Part shown: positions 41,001 through 53,700 of the stretch, piece by piece | Layout of the letters: each line of letters starts with the position of its first letter | Position numbering within the stretch: position 1 is the first letter of the stretch | Translations under genes and position numbers: made by a program | NCBI GenBank assembly: GCA_008933995.1 | Contig: WARS01000013.1 | Span: 9,444,023-9,508,022, forward strand | Length of the DNA stretch: 64,000 nucleotides | Origin: Datnioides undecimradiatus | Taxonomy: Eukaryota; Chordata; Actinopteri; Lobotiformes; Datnioididae | Direction: 5' to 3' | The notes under the pieces: generated by a model | What the model saw: the letters and a program-made list of their open reading frames with translations, nothing else | What the model was told of the DNA's origin: nothing | Database searches by the model: none

Positions 41001-44000
41001 ACAGTCACTATGTCACTGGTGTGGTTCCACCATTCACTCAGTAGTTCATCCGCCATGGCTTAGATATGTATGAAATCCACCCTTTGTCCTTATGTTTAAG
41101 GGTTATAACTTGCAGTGAGTCATGTGCAACTCAGAGATGTTACAACATGCAGCAGCTCACTTTAGGAAGTCCAGTTTTCCGTTAATGCTTTCAAGTGCGT
41201 TTCTATGCAGACCTTTGGAAGACAGACATAAACATTAAAAAAAATTGGTTTTTTTAGTGGAGTGGAAGTTTGACAAAGTACACACATTTACAGAAAGTAC
41301 ATTCTGTAAATGTGAAAGAGGAAATAATGAGATTTTGTGTTCCAGAGAAACCTAAGAAACACTATTTTGTCACCACCAACAGGTTTGTTTAAAGAATTTA
41401 AAGATCTTAAGTGAAATCCTTAATGTCTGTAATTGAAGCCGCTCCTGTCTCTGCTTTAATCTTGAATGCTTACCTTTTGGTTCTGCTGTTAGACTTGACT
41501 CAGGAACTGCTCTGTGTGTTAATAGTGTTTTTGTGTGACAATCAAGCCTCTTTAATGTGAGACGACTGAAAAACATTTTGCTTTCTAATAAAGGTCGTTC
41601 GCTAGTTCAGGAGTTCTCCTTCCTCTGGAGAAGTGACACCACTCATCCTGTTTACTGTTGCTCTTTCCATCAGGCTGAGTTTGTGTTCTGCAAAACAGGC
41701 CCCTTTTCTGTTCCTGAGTCGAAGCGTCGTTGCTGCTGATGACAGCACTACAAAGAGGAATCAGGTTTCTCTCGTGGGTTCCCGCCGGCATGAAGGCTCT
41801 GCAGTCTGCCTGGCAGCATCATGTTCCTCTTTAGAAGAAACGTTACTCTGCTGCTTGCTCCAATTGGGGGAGTGCATTAGCTTCTCATTAAGTCAGTTTG
41901 ATCTCTCAGTATGTACACACTTGTGAGAGGTCGTACACACAGGTCATCTTACTGGCCTGGCGTGGAGCCTCACTGGTCATTTTCACTCCCAGCTGGAGTC
42001 TTTATGGTTGCTGCTACTCTGAGGGAGTGTAATAAAATGGCTGAGAATTAACTGCATTAAATGATTATTAATTATGTGCACCGAATCTGTGATACTGTAA
42101 GATTAGAGATGATTCATTTAGCAGCCATACTTGGCTGCTGTTCAAGTGTTTAAGAGGATTTTTTCCATGTGACGTGTAGCATTTTGTGCTATAAGGCTTC
42201 TCAGATGATGCAAAACAAGCTCAAGCTCATCACATATTTCCTGTAAAATATTATTAGCACACAGTTTAATTATAACAGTGTTAATCTTTAGGCAGCAAAC
42301 GGAATACTGTATTTCTCTGGAAGTTGGCACTTACAGAAGTCATCATACAGCATTTTGTGTCAGGTCAAGAGGAAACCTGGGCTGCTTGTAATGCTCAAAT
42401 GTTTATGAAGTATTTTCCATTTCTGAGTGTTTCAGTGGCTGATAAATCCCCCCTATGCCCCTTTGACTGAAGGAACAAATGAAATCATCAAAAGCATGTG
42501 TAAGAGGTTAGGCTCATTTTAACCTTGGATTGCTTGTTTGATGTACTTGTACAAAGGTTTTAAAAGGGTTTTGTTGTTTTATAGAAGTTGTCTAATGCAA
42601 AAACCATTGGGTAAGTTGAAAGTATGGAAACAGATAACTGATAAAAATGCCAAATAATAATAATGTCAAAATCAAAATCCAGATCTTTGACTAGGGCATG
42701 CTGTGCACTGTTAGCAGTACAAACAGTTGACTCATACCATTTTTTCCTTTGTGTTTTGATGAACAGAGATCCGAAACCAGCTGGTGGAGCAGTTCAAATG
42801 CTTGGAGCAACAGTCTGAGTCTCGCATCCAGCTGCTGCAGGACCTGCAGGAGTTCTTCCGCCGCAAAGCAGAGATTGAGCTGGAATACTCCCGCAGCTTA
42901 GAGAAACTGGCCGAGAGGTTCTCCTCCAAGATCCGAAGCTCAAGGGAACACCAGCAGTTCAAGTAGGCTTCCCTCACTGCATGTGTTTGCTGGTGAAACT
43001 GCATGTACAGTGTGTTGATTGTGTGCAAGGGAATGGTTTGGATTTAACGGCAGGCAACGCATAAGGTCAGAGGTTCTTAAAAAAAAATGGATAAATGGAT
43101 TGAAGTTTGATGCCTGGTATTTCCTCTGTTTTATATCAGTGCTCTCCAAATTAAAGGTAGTCTAATAAAAAATGTAAATGCAGACCTCATGCCTGACGAT
43201 AGATAAATATTGTATGTGCATCCACCCTGATGGAAAGTAAGAGGATGTTGTTTAGAGAAACACAAGTGTGGAAATATAACTGACACAATTAAAGTGGGGA
43301 GACAAGAACTGGATTTGGAAAACTGAGGAGCACATGTCTCCCTCATCCTCTGTGAAAATTACAGCTCATGTCTGTGTGTTATTATGCTTGCTTTCCCCAA
43401 TGTTGTTTTCTTTAACTCAACTTCTTTTTGTTTAGTTTGAATGTCTTTTTGCAAAGGAACTCTCCTTTTTTTCATTCAGTGTGTACCCAGATCACAGGGA
43501 CCCTCCAAACACTTGACTATTTATAACCTGACTGTAAGGCCCAGCCCTGCTGCTAATCACAGTGCCTTGTTTGATTACAGCGCAGAACTAAACAAGAAAA
43601 TACTCTGTTATGCATGTAAGGCAGCTTCTATTATTACACCCAAGCTCTGTATGAAGTCTTATCCCCCTTATATAAGCTGGTTCTGGTGTCATGATAAGGG
43701 CGCAGTTTACTGATGAAGTTAAAGATGGTTGAGGTGTGGACATAACAAATTCAGTGTACTGCTGTAGTTAAGCACTTAACTTTATAGAGAAGATAAGAGG
43801 TTTTGAGGTAGAGGTAGAGGTGGGTTTTGAGTGAAGCTTCATCCTTCATTATGACTTAAATTGCATCCATTAAATACAAATATGGCAGACTCTCCACAAT
43901 CCCTGCGCCAGACAGAAACATGTGGGCTGCATCAGCATCAATGTAGAGGTTGATATTAAATTTAAAAAAAAACAAGCAATTTATCCAAGAACTTGTTAGC

Positions 44001-45448
44001 AAAAATAAAACAGGTGCCGCACAGCCTTATTGATTTTTTAGGTGTTTGCTTGATTGTATATAAATGAACCATTGCTACAAAAGACACTAACTGTGTTTCT
44101 GTTATTGTTAGTGACTAAAAAGGCTGAATAGTTATCATGGCTTAAAATGATTATTTTGCATGGAAAAGTACAGTTCTGAAATGTTCTGCGGTGCGTCTGG
44201 AGGAATCAGAATCAGCTCGGGTGGCCGTGTCACAGCTAGTGTAAGCAGCAGCCGATGGAATCAAGACTTTGGAAGTGAGGGTAACAGTGATGAAACCCAT
44301 TGAATGTGATCAGATCAAAATCAGCCTTGACCCATTTAGATTTGTAGCCCTGCACACACTGAAATGTGCGCTGTAGAAAAAAAGTGGGATTGTCTGCACA
44401 AAAAAACCACCACCAACACATTGGTACATGACTCACGCAGGGCATGAAATTGAGCACTGCCGCTCCCAAAATCAAGCACCTCGGGCGAGCATGCAAGCTT
44501 AGATGAGTCTGGAAGTGGGACAGTAACCCAGCTGTGATCTGACAGCAGATCTCAGATATGAACCTACACCAAAACTGTGTAGTCCACCCCTTTACTCTCA
44601 TTCAGGCAAATGGAAACAGCACAACTACATTCCTCATGTTCTCAGTCTTATTTTCTAAGTTGAATGGCGTCATATGACACTACTCTAAATGCTCACTGAT
44701 GAGCTGGATGATGATACTATAACTCTCATAGTCGAATAACAAGATAAAAACAAAACACATATGTGCACAAAGTTCCAGCTTAGGTGCTTTCCTAGTCTCA
44801 TTTTGATACTTTGGACCACATGATCAAAAGAAACACATATACCTGCTCTGCTAATATTTCTGAAATCCACCCACAACAATCTAAGTCACTATATTGAAGG
44901 GTTTATATCATGTTGAATGGTTTCCATATGAACAGAAGTGAGTGACTGGGTGATGAACCTGGTTTAATGTTTGAGGACATGAAGGCATTTTTTTTTCTTT
45001 GTGCTTACAAATTAGCAGTGAAGCACACTGACACAAACGTGAGTCAGCAAATCACTTTTACTTGAGTAGCCTTGTGCAGAATTAGATCATGAAGAAATGA
45101 GTGTATGGGTACAGTATATAGGTGAGAAGTGTGTGTGTCTGTGTGTGTAAAGTGGAGCAGGATTTGACTAGATAATTGAGTCCAGCTGTGTAAGAAGAGG
45201 CATGCTTCACTCTGTCGTCTTGACTGATCGTAGACTGAACTGTGCTGCTGCTGCGACACCGTGGCTTAACCTTTGGACTGTACAGTTGATCTTATCCACA
45301 CAGTGAGGGACAGGTGCAAGATCAAAAAACGCTTAATCCTCGACACATGTTCAAATAATATTACACTTTTACATGCTGCCAGGGTCACGAGTGACTCAAA
45401 AGCCTCAAAAACCTGAACTCAACAAGTTTCTCTCTTCAGAGTCTTGCC

Positions 45449-45517
<69 letters not shown>

Positions 45518-48500
45518 GATACCTAAATGATATATGACACTTTGAATGCATTGTCCTTTTATGCAAACTTGTGTACACTTTCATTTAAACTCCATTTATT
45601 GAGAACGTGTAAAAACTCAAACAATAGATGCTGAAGGACTGAAGTTGTGACAAACCACAAGAGGAAGTGGGGGTGGGAGGCTACTACCCCTGCCTGAGGT
45701 GTATAAGAGGATGTATATTCAGTCATACTGAAAATTTGTTACCCAACACTTATGGCACACATACTTTCTAAATAGATATATAGGAAGTTTCTTTCTCCTG
45801 TTTGAAGAATACTCAGGGTGTGTTGGATTCAAATTGAACAGTTTACCATCCAAAGTTAGTTTTTTAAGCTTTTGGTGAAGCCACAAAACTGCTCATAACA
45901 TGATTGCACCTTGTGCCATCCACTCCTGGTCTGAGCAGGCAGGCAGGCAGGCAGGCAACCACAAATCCTGGTAATCAGCTGTGACACGCCCTTTACTGTG
46001 CCCTTCCTCCCACTTTAGTGTAGTTAAGTTCATGACGAGCCACCAAAACACCAAATGGGCCAAAGGCAAGAAAAACAACTTGTGTTTGTTCAATAAAAAC
46101 ACTCACTTGGCATAAAGCCAAACCATGCACCAGTAAATGCCTTTTTTTGTCCACACACTCTGCTGCTTTTGGTTTTGTCTTTGTTATCTTTGACCTGGTA
46201 TTTTGTCTGATGTAACACATCTGAACTATCCTTTTGCCGCAACCCCTTAACATGCCTGCAACTGTCTTTTATTGTGTTAAAAGTTAAAAGCAGTGTAATC
46301 TCTGTGCTGTGCTGCAGAGGAGTACTTCACAAGCGGCTGCGTTTCTTGAACCTAGTTCTACCTTTTTAGTTTTGATCAAAACAGGGCAGTAAAATAGAGT
46401 CATCTTGACCAGGACAGACTTCCATATGTGCTGGATCACAGCCGACAGTCTGTTGGCTGAACCCTTCGAGTGCAGATTCATTAGCAAGCTGAATGCCATT
46501 GTGATTTACAGCTACTGCAGCTACAGCTACACCGCAGCAGGCCGACCAAGGGTAATTTTGCTCTTCCACTTTACCTCATTTGCCACAGTGAAAAGACACA
46601 CTGAGAGGTTACTTTGCTGCTCCATACTGCAGTCGCTCTGCCAGATAGTGTACCACTTCCTCTTCTTTTCTTACTGGTTCACAGCTCCTGAGAGACAACA
46701 GCTAACTTGATTTTAATTATGGAGCAGACGTTTCAGGGTATATCATGAATGGGATTTATAATGTAGCCAATCAAATTAGAGTGGATTGGTATCGTCTGTC
46801 TGTCAAACAGACATATTCAGACGTAACGTAGCACCATTAGAAACTCATGCAATATTGATATGGTGAATAACCTGTCAGGGAAAGATAAGGCAGAGTTTGT
46901 AGTGGTGTCCAAATCGGTGTGTGTATGCGTCTGTGTGTGTGTCTCAACCTCTTTGTGTGTGTATCCAAGCAATTGGCTTGGGAGGAACTGGAGGGAAGGG
47001 AGGGTGTTTGGTGTCTTTACAGGGCCAGATCTTTGTAGAGTATATATGAGTTATTTTGGTTTTGAAGCTGTCTTTACTCATTTCCAAGTGGTGTCTGTGT
47101 TCATTTCATGGTCAGCGGGGCACGGCTTTGAAAATGTGGATCAGTGGGTACTCCAGCATAGTTCTTTTGTTAGCGTCTATGTGTGATGCAGCCTGTATCC
47201 AGAACATGCTTGTCTTTCAAAAGCCACTCTGACAACGTTTGATTCAATGCTTTAGTTATGATATAATTACAAAGAATGATTTGGATAGCACCGACAAACT
47301 ACAGCCATAGCTTTAGTCCCAACTTTTAACTATGTTGTTGAACCATGGCTGCGCTCAGGAGCTCTGAGGGTGCAAAGGTTAAAAGGTTAAACGATATCTG
47401 CCCAGGGTTGGTTTGTTTGAGCACAGCAGTTGATTCTCTGCTCTTGTCAGGTTGACAATCCAGCTGGTGGAAGGCAGCATGCTCGACATCAATAGATTAG
47501 CTGGCTTGCAGTTTTATTTTTGAGATCTTGTCAAACTCTTGTCCCCTTCCGTTGACATTGCACTGTGCTGTGCTCTGCTCTGGCCCCTGTGTCTGTGCAG
47601 CTGTGCATTATCAAATGTTGGCAGCGTGTCTGCTCACAAAAAACCTGCTAAATGATGTGCAAATCAGCAATGCAGCATATTGAAGCCCTGCTTGAAATCG
47701 GGGGCAAAGCAAATTTAAATAGCAAAGCTGGCGGCATGTGCCCACGTGCCCCTTGTCTTTTGAAACTGTGTTTGGCTCCATCTCCTTTTCTTGGCTGTTT
47801 CATTGATAAGCAGCAGGCAGGCAGTGTGGAGGGGATTAAAGGCCTTCACAGAGTCGAGTCCTGGTTTGATAAATACACACTTCCTTCTGGAAATCCTGGC
47901 TCAGACACATCATAGGCTCTGTGTGATTAGATGGTGGCATCCAGTGCAGCCATGACTAAAGCATGTGCACTGTTCTATACAATGCTTACTTGTTCAGGCT
48001 ATGCACATTATGGAGACAGTTTGCCATCAGTTTATCCTCGAATCAAAGGATTATTGCAGCATTCTCCAACCATACTCTCTTTCTTTGTTTCCCTTTTCAC
48101 TTCCACTGTCTCTGCGTCTGATCTGATTCATGCTCCTCCATGCATTTGCAGTTTAGACTGCATGTATGTATCTGCCTCACATGGGCAGTGAGGCAGTGCA
48201 GACCTTGTAGAAAACCATGGAGACAGTCAGGCAGTGCTTTGCAGGATGAGACAGATGTAATAGGATGCCAGAAAGCTGCACTCGTCTCTCCTCCTCCTCC
48301 TCTTCTTTCTCACTTCTCTAGAGACTCTCAGAGCTCATCGTTTGCCTTCTGCATGTTAATGATATCCTGTGTATAAATACAGAGGGCACGGAGCCATCCC
48401 AAACCAACCCTTTTGAAGCACACTAGATTAATTGACCCACAGGCTTTTGACTGATACTCAGCCTTTTACAGGAAATCAGCGAGGAGAAGTGGATGAGAGT

Positions 48501-50678
48501 GGAGATGGGATAGTGAATTGTGCAGTACGCTGAAGTCGATCCTTTTGTGACGGATAGGCCAGGAGAAGCGCTGGTATAGGAAAGCTAGTTCTTCTGTCCC
48601 ATAAAACAAGTAGACGAGCTTCATTTATTACTGTGTTAAAATACTCAGCTCCCAGAGATGCGGCTTTTATACAAGCCTAATTACCGACCTTCTGCTCCTA
48701 ATTCCTGTGAAATGAGGACACCAACTAGGGAAAAAGAGATTTTGTGTCCTTTGTCTGTTACTCTCTTTAAGGCTTTAATCCCAAGCATTCACAATATCTA
48801 ACTGTAAACTTTAAAATCTTCATTTTCATGTTTTTATTCATTTTTCACCAAATGATTAAAAAATATATATATTTGTACTTTTATTAAATAATTATTTTCT
48901 GTCAAGAAAATTCAGTGATTCATAGGAATAGGTTGTGATTGTCTTCTGTGCTTGTCTCTTGGACACTCATGGACACTCATGCAGTGTTGCTTTATGGGTG
49001 GTTTGGTAGTCAGCTTTTATCAGCTGATAATGCCACAGGCTTTTTACAGTTATATGGTTATTAAAGATAGATTTGAATAATGTCAGTGAACTTCAGACTG
49101 AGCTAAATTTGATATCTCTCTGATGACATGATACTGCAAATCTAATGACATTCACATCATCTTCAGCTGTTATGTTTTAATGTGAGTTAGTGAATGTTAG
49201 CATCCTAATGTCCTAACAGTATAGCTGTTCAATGTGAGTGTGTTAGCGATGTTACTGTAAGCATGTTAGCATGTTGCTGTTGGCATTTAGCTCAGAGCGC
49301 CACTGGGCCTAGCTGAGAGGTTAGCATTGCTTATTGGTGTGGCATGAAAAGTAAATAACCCAGTACTCCAGTCAACATCATAGAATGTATCTGGAAAAAG
49401 TAACTTAGGCGGCACATCATATTGTTTGCAGGTCCACACACACCTTTAACCATCAGAGGATCATCAAATGTTGGAGTTGAAAGCTGGGATGTGATGAAGC
49501 ATCTCTGACCACTTTTAGGATTACCAGACAGTAGATTAGCTTGCTCTCTAAACCTCTCAACCACAAACAGCAATTATACACTTATGAGGTGCCTCCCTAA
49601 GGCCAGAGATATACTTTTATATTTTTTAGTGCATGATGGCTGCATATTGTTCATCTAGGTCTTCAAGTGTGGGGCAGTGCAGGGTCACTAAGGAGTCAGA
49701 AGAAGATGCCAAGAAAGTGAAGAGTGATGGTGAGCTGCTCGCTCACACTGTTTTTTTTCCTCAGAGAGAGAGCATACTCATCATTGTCGGATAATTAATC
49801 TAGTGGCATTGTGCATCATTTATGATGGTGCTGCTGTCTCTTTATTTGCCATGAGTAAGTGACAAAACCTCAAAGTATGTGTACATTCACGTTCATGAGA
49901 CAGCCAGTTGTCAGACGCAAGGTAAAAAAACAAATATTCTGGGCAGATAGGTCAGTCAAACAGAAGTGGTACAGAAAGAGGGATTGTGAGACAGAAGAAA
50001 TGGGCCATTCCTGACTAAATGAGCCTGTGAACTACATTAGGTTCTCTATCCTGCTCATCCATCAGTCAGGTTCATTTCATTTTGATACATCAAATTAATG
50101 TCCAGTTAAATCTTTTTATGATTACTTCTTGATTGTGGGTTGAGGTGTGGCGTGGATTGATGGCGGGATTTTCTCCACTCTTTCAGATCATCACTACATT
50201 TCTGTCATAGCAAATCAACTGACTGGCCTTGCACGACACGGTTCTCAATTCAACACTGGCACAGTAATAAATGGATAAATGACGTTTTCTACGCATGCTG
50301 TCCTGCTTTCTACCCTGCACTGATGTTATGAGGACAGTGTGCAGGTCTCTGTGCAGCCTGATGTAAGTGCGTTTAGGGCCAGAGTTAAGTGAAGGAATAA
50401 TGGGGAAAGCACTCTGGAGTAGCTGGATATCAACTTCATTAGATGTGATTAGCATTATGGAGGCTCTCTGAAGGGGGGGTGCTTTGATGTTGGTGCTACT
50501 TATCCCTTTTTTTCTGCTGCACAGCGAAACCCTATCCCCCACCCTGCTCTGGCACTCTTCCTCCTTTGCTTTCATTTCCCTCTCTCTCTCTCTTTGTCTC
50601 CTCCTCAGGGTTGGTTGATTGATTAACACTCAGATAGGATCCAGACAAGGGTATGGGTTTGAAGGGATTGTGTGTGCA

Positions 50679-50730
<52 letters not shown>

Positions 50731-53700
50731 CAATTCAATGTCTATGTGCTTTGGTCTTTCTATCTAAAAGCACCCGAGGCAGAGACAGTTTAAACTGATT
50801 ATGCAGCAATCAGTGCCTATGACTCTCAGCATCATTATGGTCACCAGCATTATACATTTAACAAATTGATGCCTCATTTGGCCATACAATTGTTTTAAAT
50901 GAGTGAGGAAGACAAAGGGAGACATAGAAAGAAGGAAACATGGTATTTTAGGCCAGAAGTGGTCGTCTTCTCTCCTTGTTGTGCTTTTTTAAACTTCAGC
51001 TGCTTTTATCCTCAGCCGTTATTACTTCCTCTAAAACACTGTGGTGCAGTATATGGTCTTGTTTGGCCTTGTTTGGACTTTACTTCACTTCCCTGTGCAG
51101 TGTTGCTGCAATTTGTCCAATAAGTATTCTATTTTAACTATATAGTCCAATAAATATCCAGCTATTGGGCAAGTCATTCAGAAGATACTTAATGTGGTTG
51201 TTGAGATGGCACCATTTTGGTCTAGACTAAAATATCTTAACACTTCTTTGGTGGATTGCCATGAAATTTTGTTCAGACATTCATGATACCCACAGGACAA
51301 ATGATCATGTTGGTGATTCCCTGACTTTTCCTTGTTTCTTTGAAATGTCTCAGCAGTTATGGACTGGATTGATGTGAAATGTGGTACAAATATTCATGCC
51401 CCCCTCATGATGAATTGTAATAAACTTTGGTGAACCTTTCATTCCCCATTTGGTGGCATCATCTGATCAAAGTTTTCTAACACTTTGTCTTTTGAGCAAA
51501 TACTCGCATAACTAACATCTCCAGCTTTCTGTCCAGTTTATCCTGTTATTATTCTCACAATCTTGTACTCCTCTTGTCCTCTTCTCTTCAGGAAAGACCA
51601 ACACCTTCTGTCTTCAGTAAACTGCTGGTACCTGGTGCTAAACCAGACAAGGCGGGAGAGCCGTGACCATGCCACCCTCAGCGACATCTACACCAACAAT
51701 GTCATTGTTCGCTTGGCCCAGATCAGCGAGGATGTCATCCGCCTGTTCAAGAAGGTCAGTTCAATTGTCATCCTTCTCTCTGTTCACTACTGCTCTCTTA
51801 TCACCTATACACAAAATGTCAGAGTCCACGGCAGATTCAAATATCAAAGATTTAGCTTTTCAGCTTTTATTTAACCTCTGTGTTACAATAAAGTTTAACT
51901 TGCAAGGTGCAAGTTGCAGTTGCTGGGCTGAAAGCAACCTCCTTAATGTTTGACTTCATCAGCTTGCAGACTGATTGTAGCACAAAGAAATATGACGCTT
52001 TGAGCTCTGTCTCATTGCACATGGATTGAGTAGAAGGTGTAGGAGTTCTGTCTGGCCTGCAGAGCAGTCAAAACAGCACCGGGAAAAGTGAAGCTGAGAC
52101 CCCCCCGGCCCAACACCCTGCAGCCCCGACTGGTGTGAGCAACATTTGGCTCACTGTCAGCACATAGCAGAGATGTCTGAGGTCTTATCCAAACACCAGA
52201 GCCCTGTTTTCACCTTGCAGGCCTTCCTGTAGGTGAACTGCACTCTGCTTACCAGGCCCCATTCAGATACTACTGTGTGTGCGTGTGTGTGTGTGTGTGT
52301 GTTTGTCAGAAACTGTGCCAGAGCTATAAAGGGAATAACCTTCTATCTTTTTTAAGTCAGGTGCCCTCAGGTGGAATTTTTCTATATTTGAAAGTATGAA
52401 TGGATGATACTGCTACTGCTTGTTGGCAGACATAGTGGGACAAAATAAATAATAAACAAAAACATCACAGAGCTCTGGGGAAAATTAAAACATGAAATGA
52501 ATGAAAGAGCTTTGGATGATTGACTGAAGGTAATCAAAGGAAAAAGGCTCTTACTGTGGACAAAATCTTGATCAGAGGCTTGTTTGACAGATCAACTCAC
52601 ACCAAAAATGTGGCTTTCTAATAGGAATATTAACTAAATATTGTATCATTATCCAATTTATCATCATCCTTGATCTTAGATAGATGGTTTATGATGTTCT
52701 ATGTAGCTGTAGTTTTTCATGTATGCGTTCAGAATAAACACAAAAAAAACCTGAAATGCAACAACAGTACTAGAGGCAAATGTGAACAGACAGAAGTGTT
52801 TCCATGTTGTCTGCTCAATGCTCCATGACTCTCCTTATAATTGCAAGAAGAATAAATTAATAATCTCTTTGGCAGCAACTGCGCTATTTTTTGCCATTCA
52901 TTGAGGGAAGAATTTCATAATGTATACTCACAGGCGCTACTACAAGTGCTGCTACAGTACGACCTGCCACAGCTCTTACATTGTGTTGCATCACAGCCGC
53001 TCACTCGCTGGTTGAACCCTCCCTGCTGCCCTGGAGCCTCCGCAGTACATGCTGCAGTCTGTCTCACTTCAGAGCCACTGATGCATACAGATGCCATTCA
53101 CCAGCTGCTGGAGCCCTCTGTGGATTTTCCCCATTTATCACATTCAGTCCAATGCTTGCTCGAGTACGAAGGCTAACGCCTGCTCACCATATTAACAAAA
53201 CAAAAACAAAAACAAAGTAAAAACAGCCAATCCCTCCTGTATCAGTAAGGTCATTTTGTTTGATCTCCTCTGGGTACATTTCATAATCCAGTTTAGTGAA
53301 GAGCTGCTGAAGCAAAGAGGGTTTTTTTCCTCTCTTTGATGATTAGTTACATTTCTGACTCACCTGTAGCAAATTTTTTCAAACAGTTATTACCGCTGAG
53401 CTGGGTGTGGACAAAAATCTAAACTTTCATCTGCTTATGAATGCCTCTAAACAGTCGGTAGCTATGGTTTGAGTCGGTGTTTGTGTGCGTTGGAGTGTGT
53501 CTGTATGGGTGTGGCTGTGAGTGTGTGCATGAGTATCGGCCCTGTCTCTCTTCAGTCATTGTCTTTATGGGTTCAGTGAGCTTTTCTTTCAGCACAGCTT
53601 CTCCTTGTTATATTGATCTGACAGAAAATGATACTTCTCATAATGATTCATATTTATAATGACCATTATGCATCTTGCTGAGTCACCACAGTATGTTGCA

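Larger units (their letters stand above)
28740..42766 (+). other. srgap3: srgap3 intron 1 (14.0 kb)
   Basis: This is the largest intron in the window and a likely place for regulatory DNA. It holds GT and CA microsatellites (28756-28777, 31970-32033), a hairpin at 31711-31788 and hAT-like fragments at 31639 and 35065. It also holds a palindromic dispersed repeat at 33075-33430 and a GC-richer block at 40690-40990. I found no coding exon; its short open frames show no recognisable protein. Confidence 0.75.
42963..51591 (+). other. srgap3: srgap3 intron 2 (8.6 kb)
   Basis: It contains CA and TG microsatellites (45453-45514, 50686-50729), a (CAGG)n tract at 45936-45957 and two fragments of one dispersed repeat family (49092-49335 and 51205-51510). 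No exon was recognised. Confidence 0.75.

Noticed and set aside
41633..41926. 97-codon frame with a signal-peptide-like start
   Set aside because: The hydrophobic start is followed by low-complexity Cys/Ser/Leu sequence with no family resemblance; overlapping frames on both strands suggest chance.
42963..42966. In-frame TAG right after srgap3 exon 2, suggesting truncation
   Set aside because: The GTAGGC there is the splice donor; joining to 51592 restores K-K-D-Q in frame as in human srGAP3.
52901..53176. 91-codon plus-strand frame in srgap3 intron 3 with a balanced composition
   Set aside because: No recognisable domain, it lies between srGAP3 exons that join in phase without it, and no convincing acceptor and donor pair flanks it.
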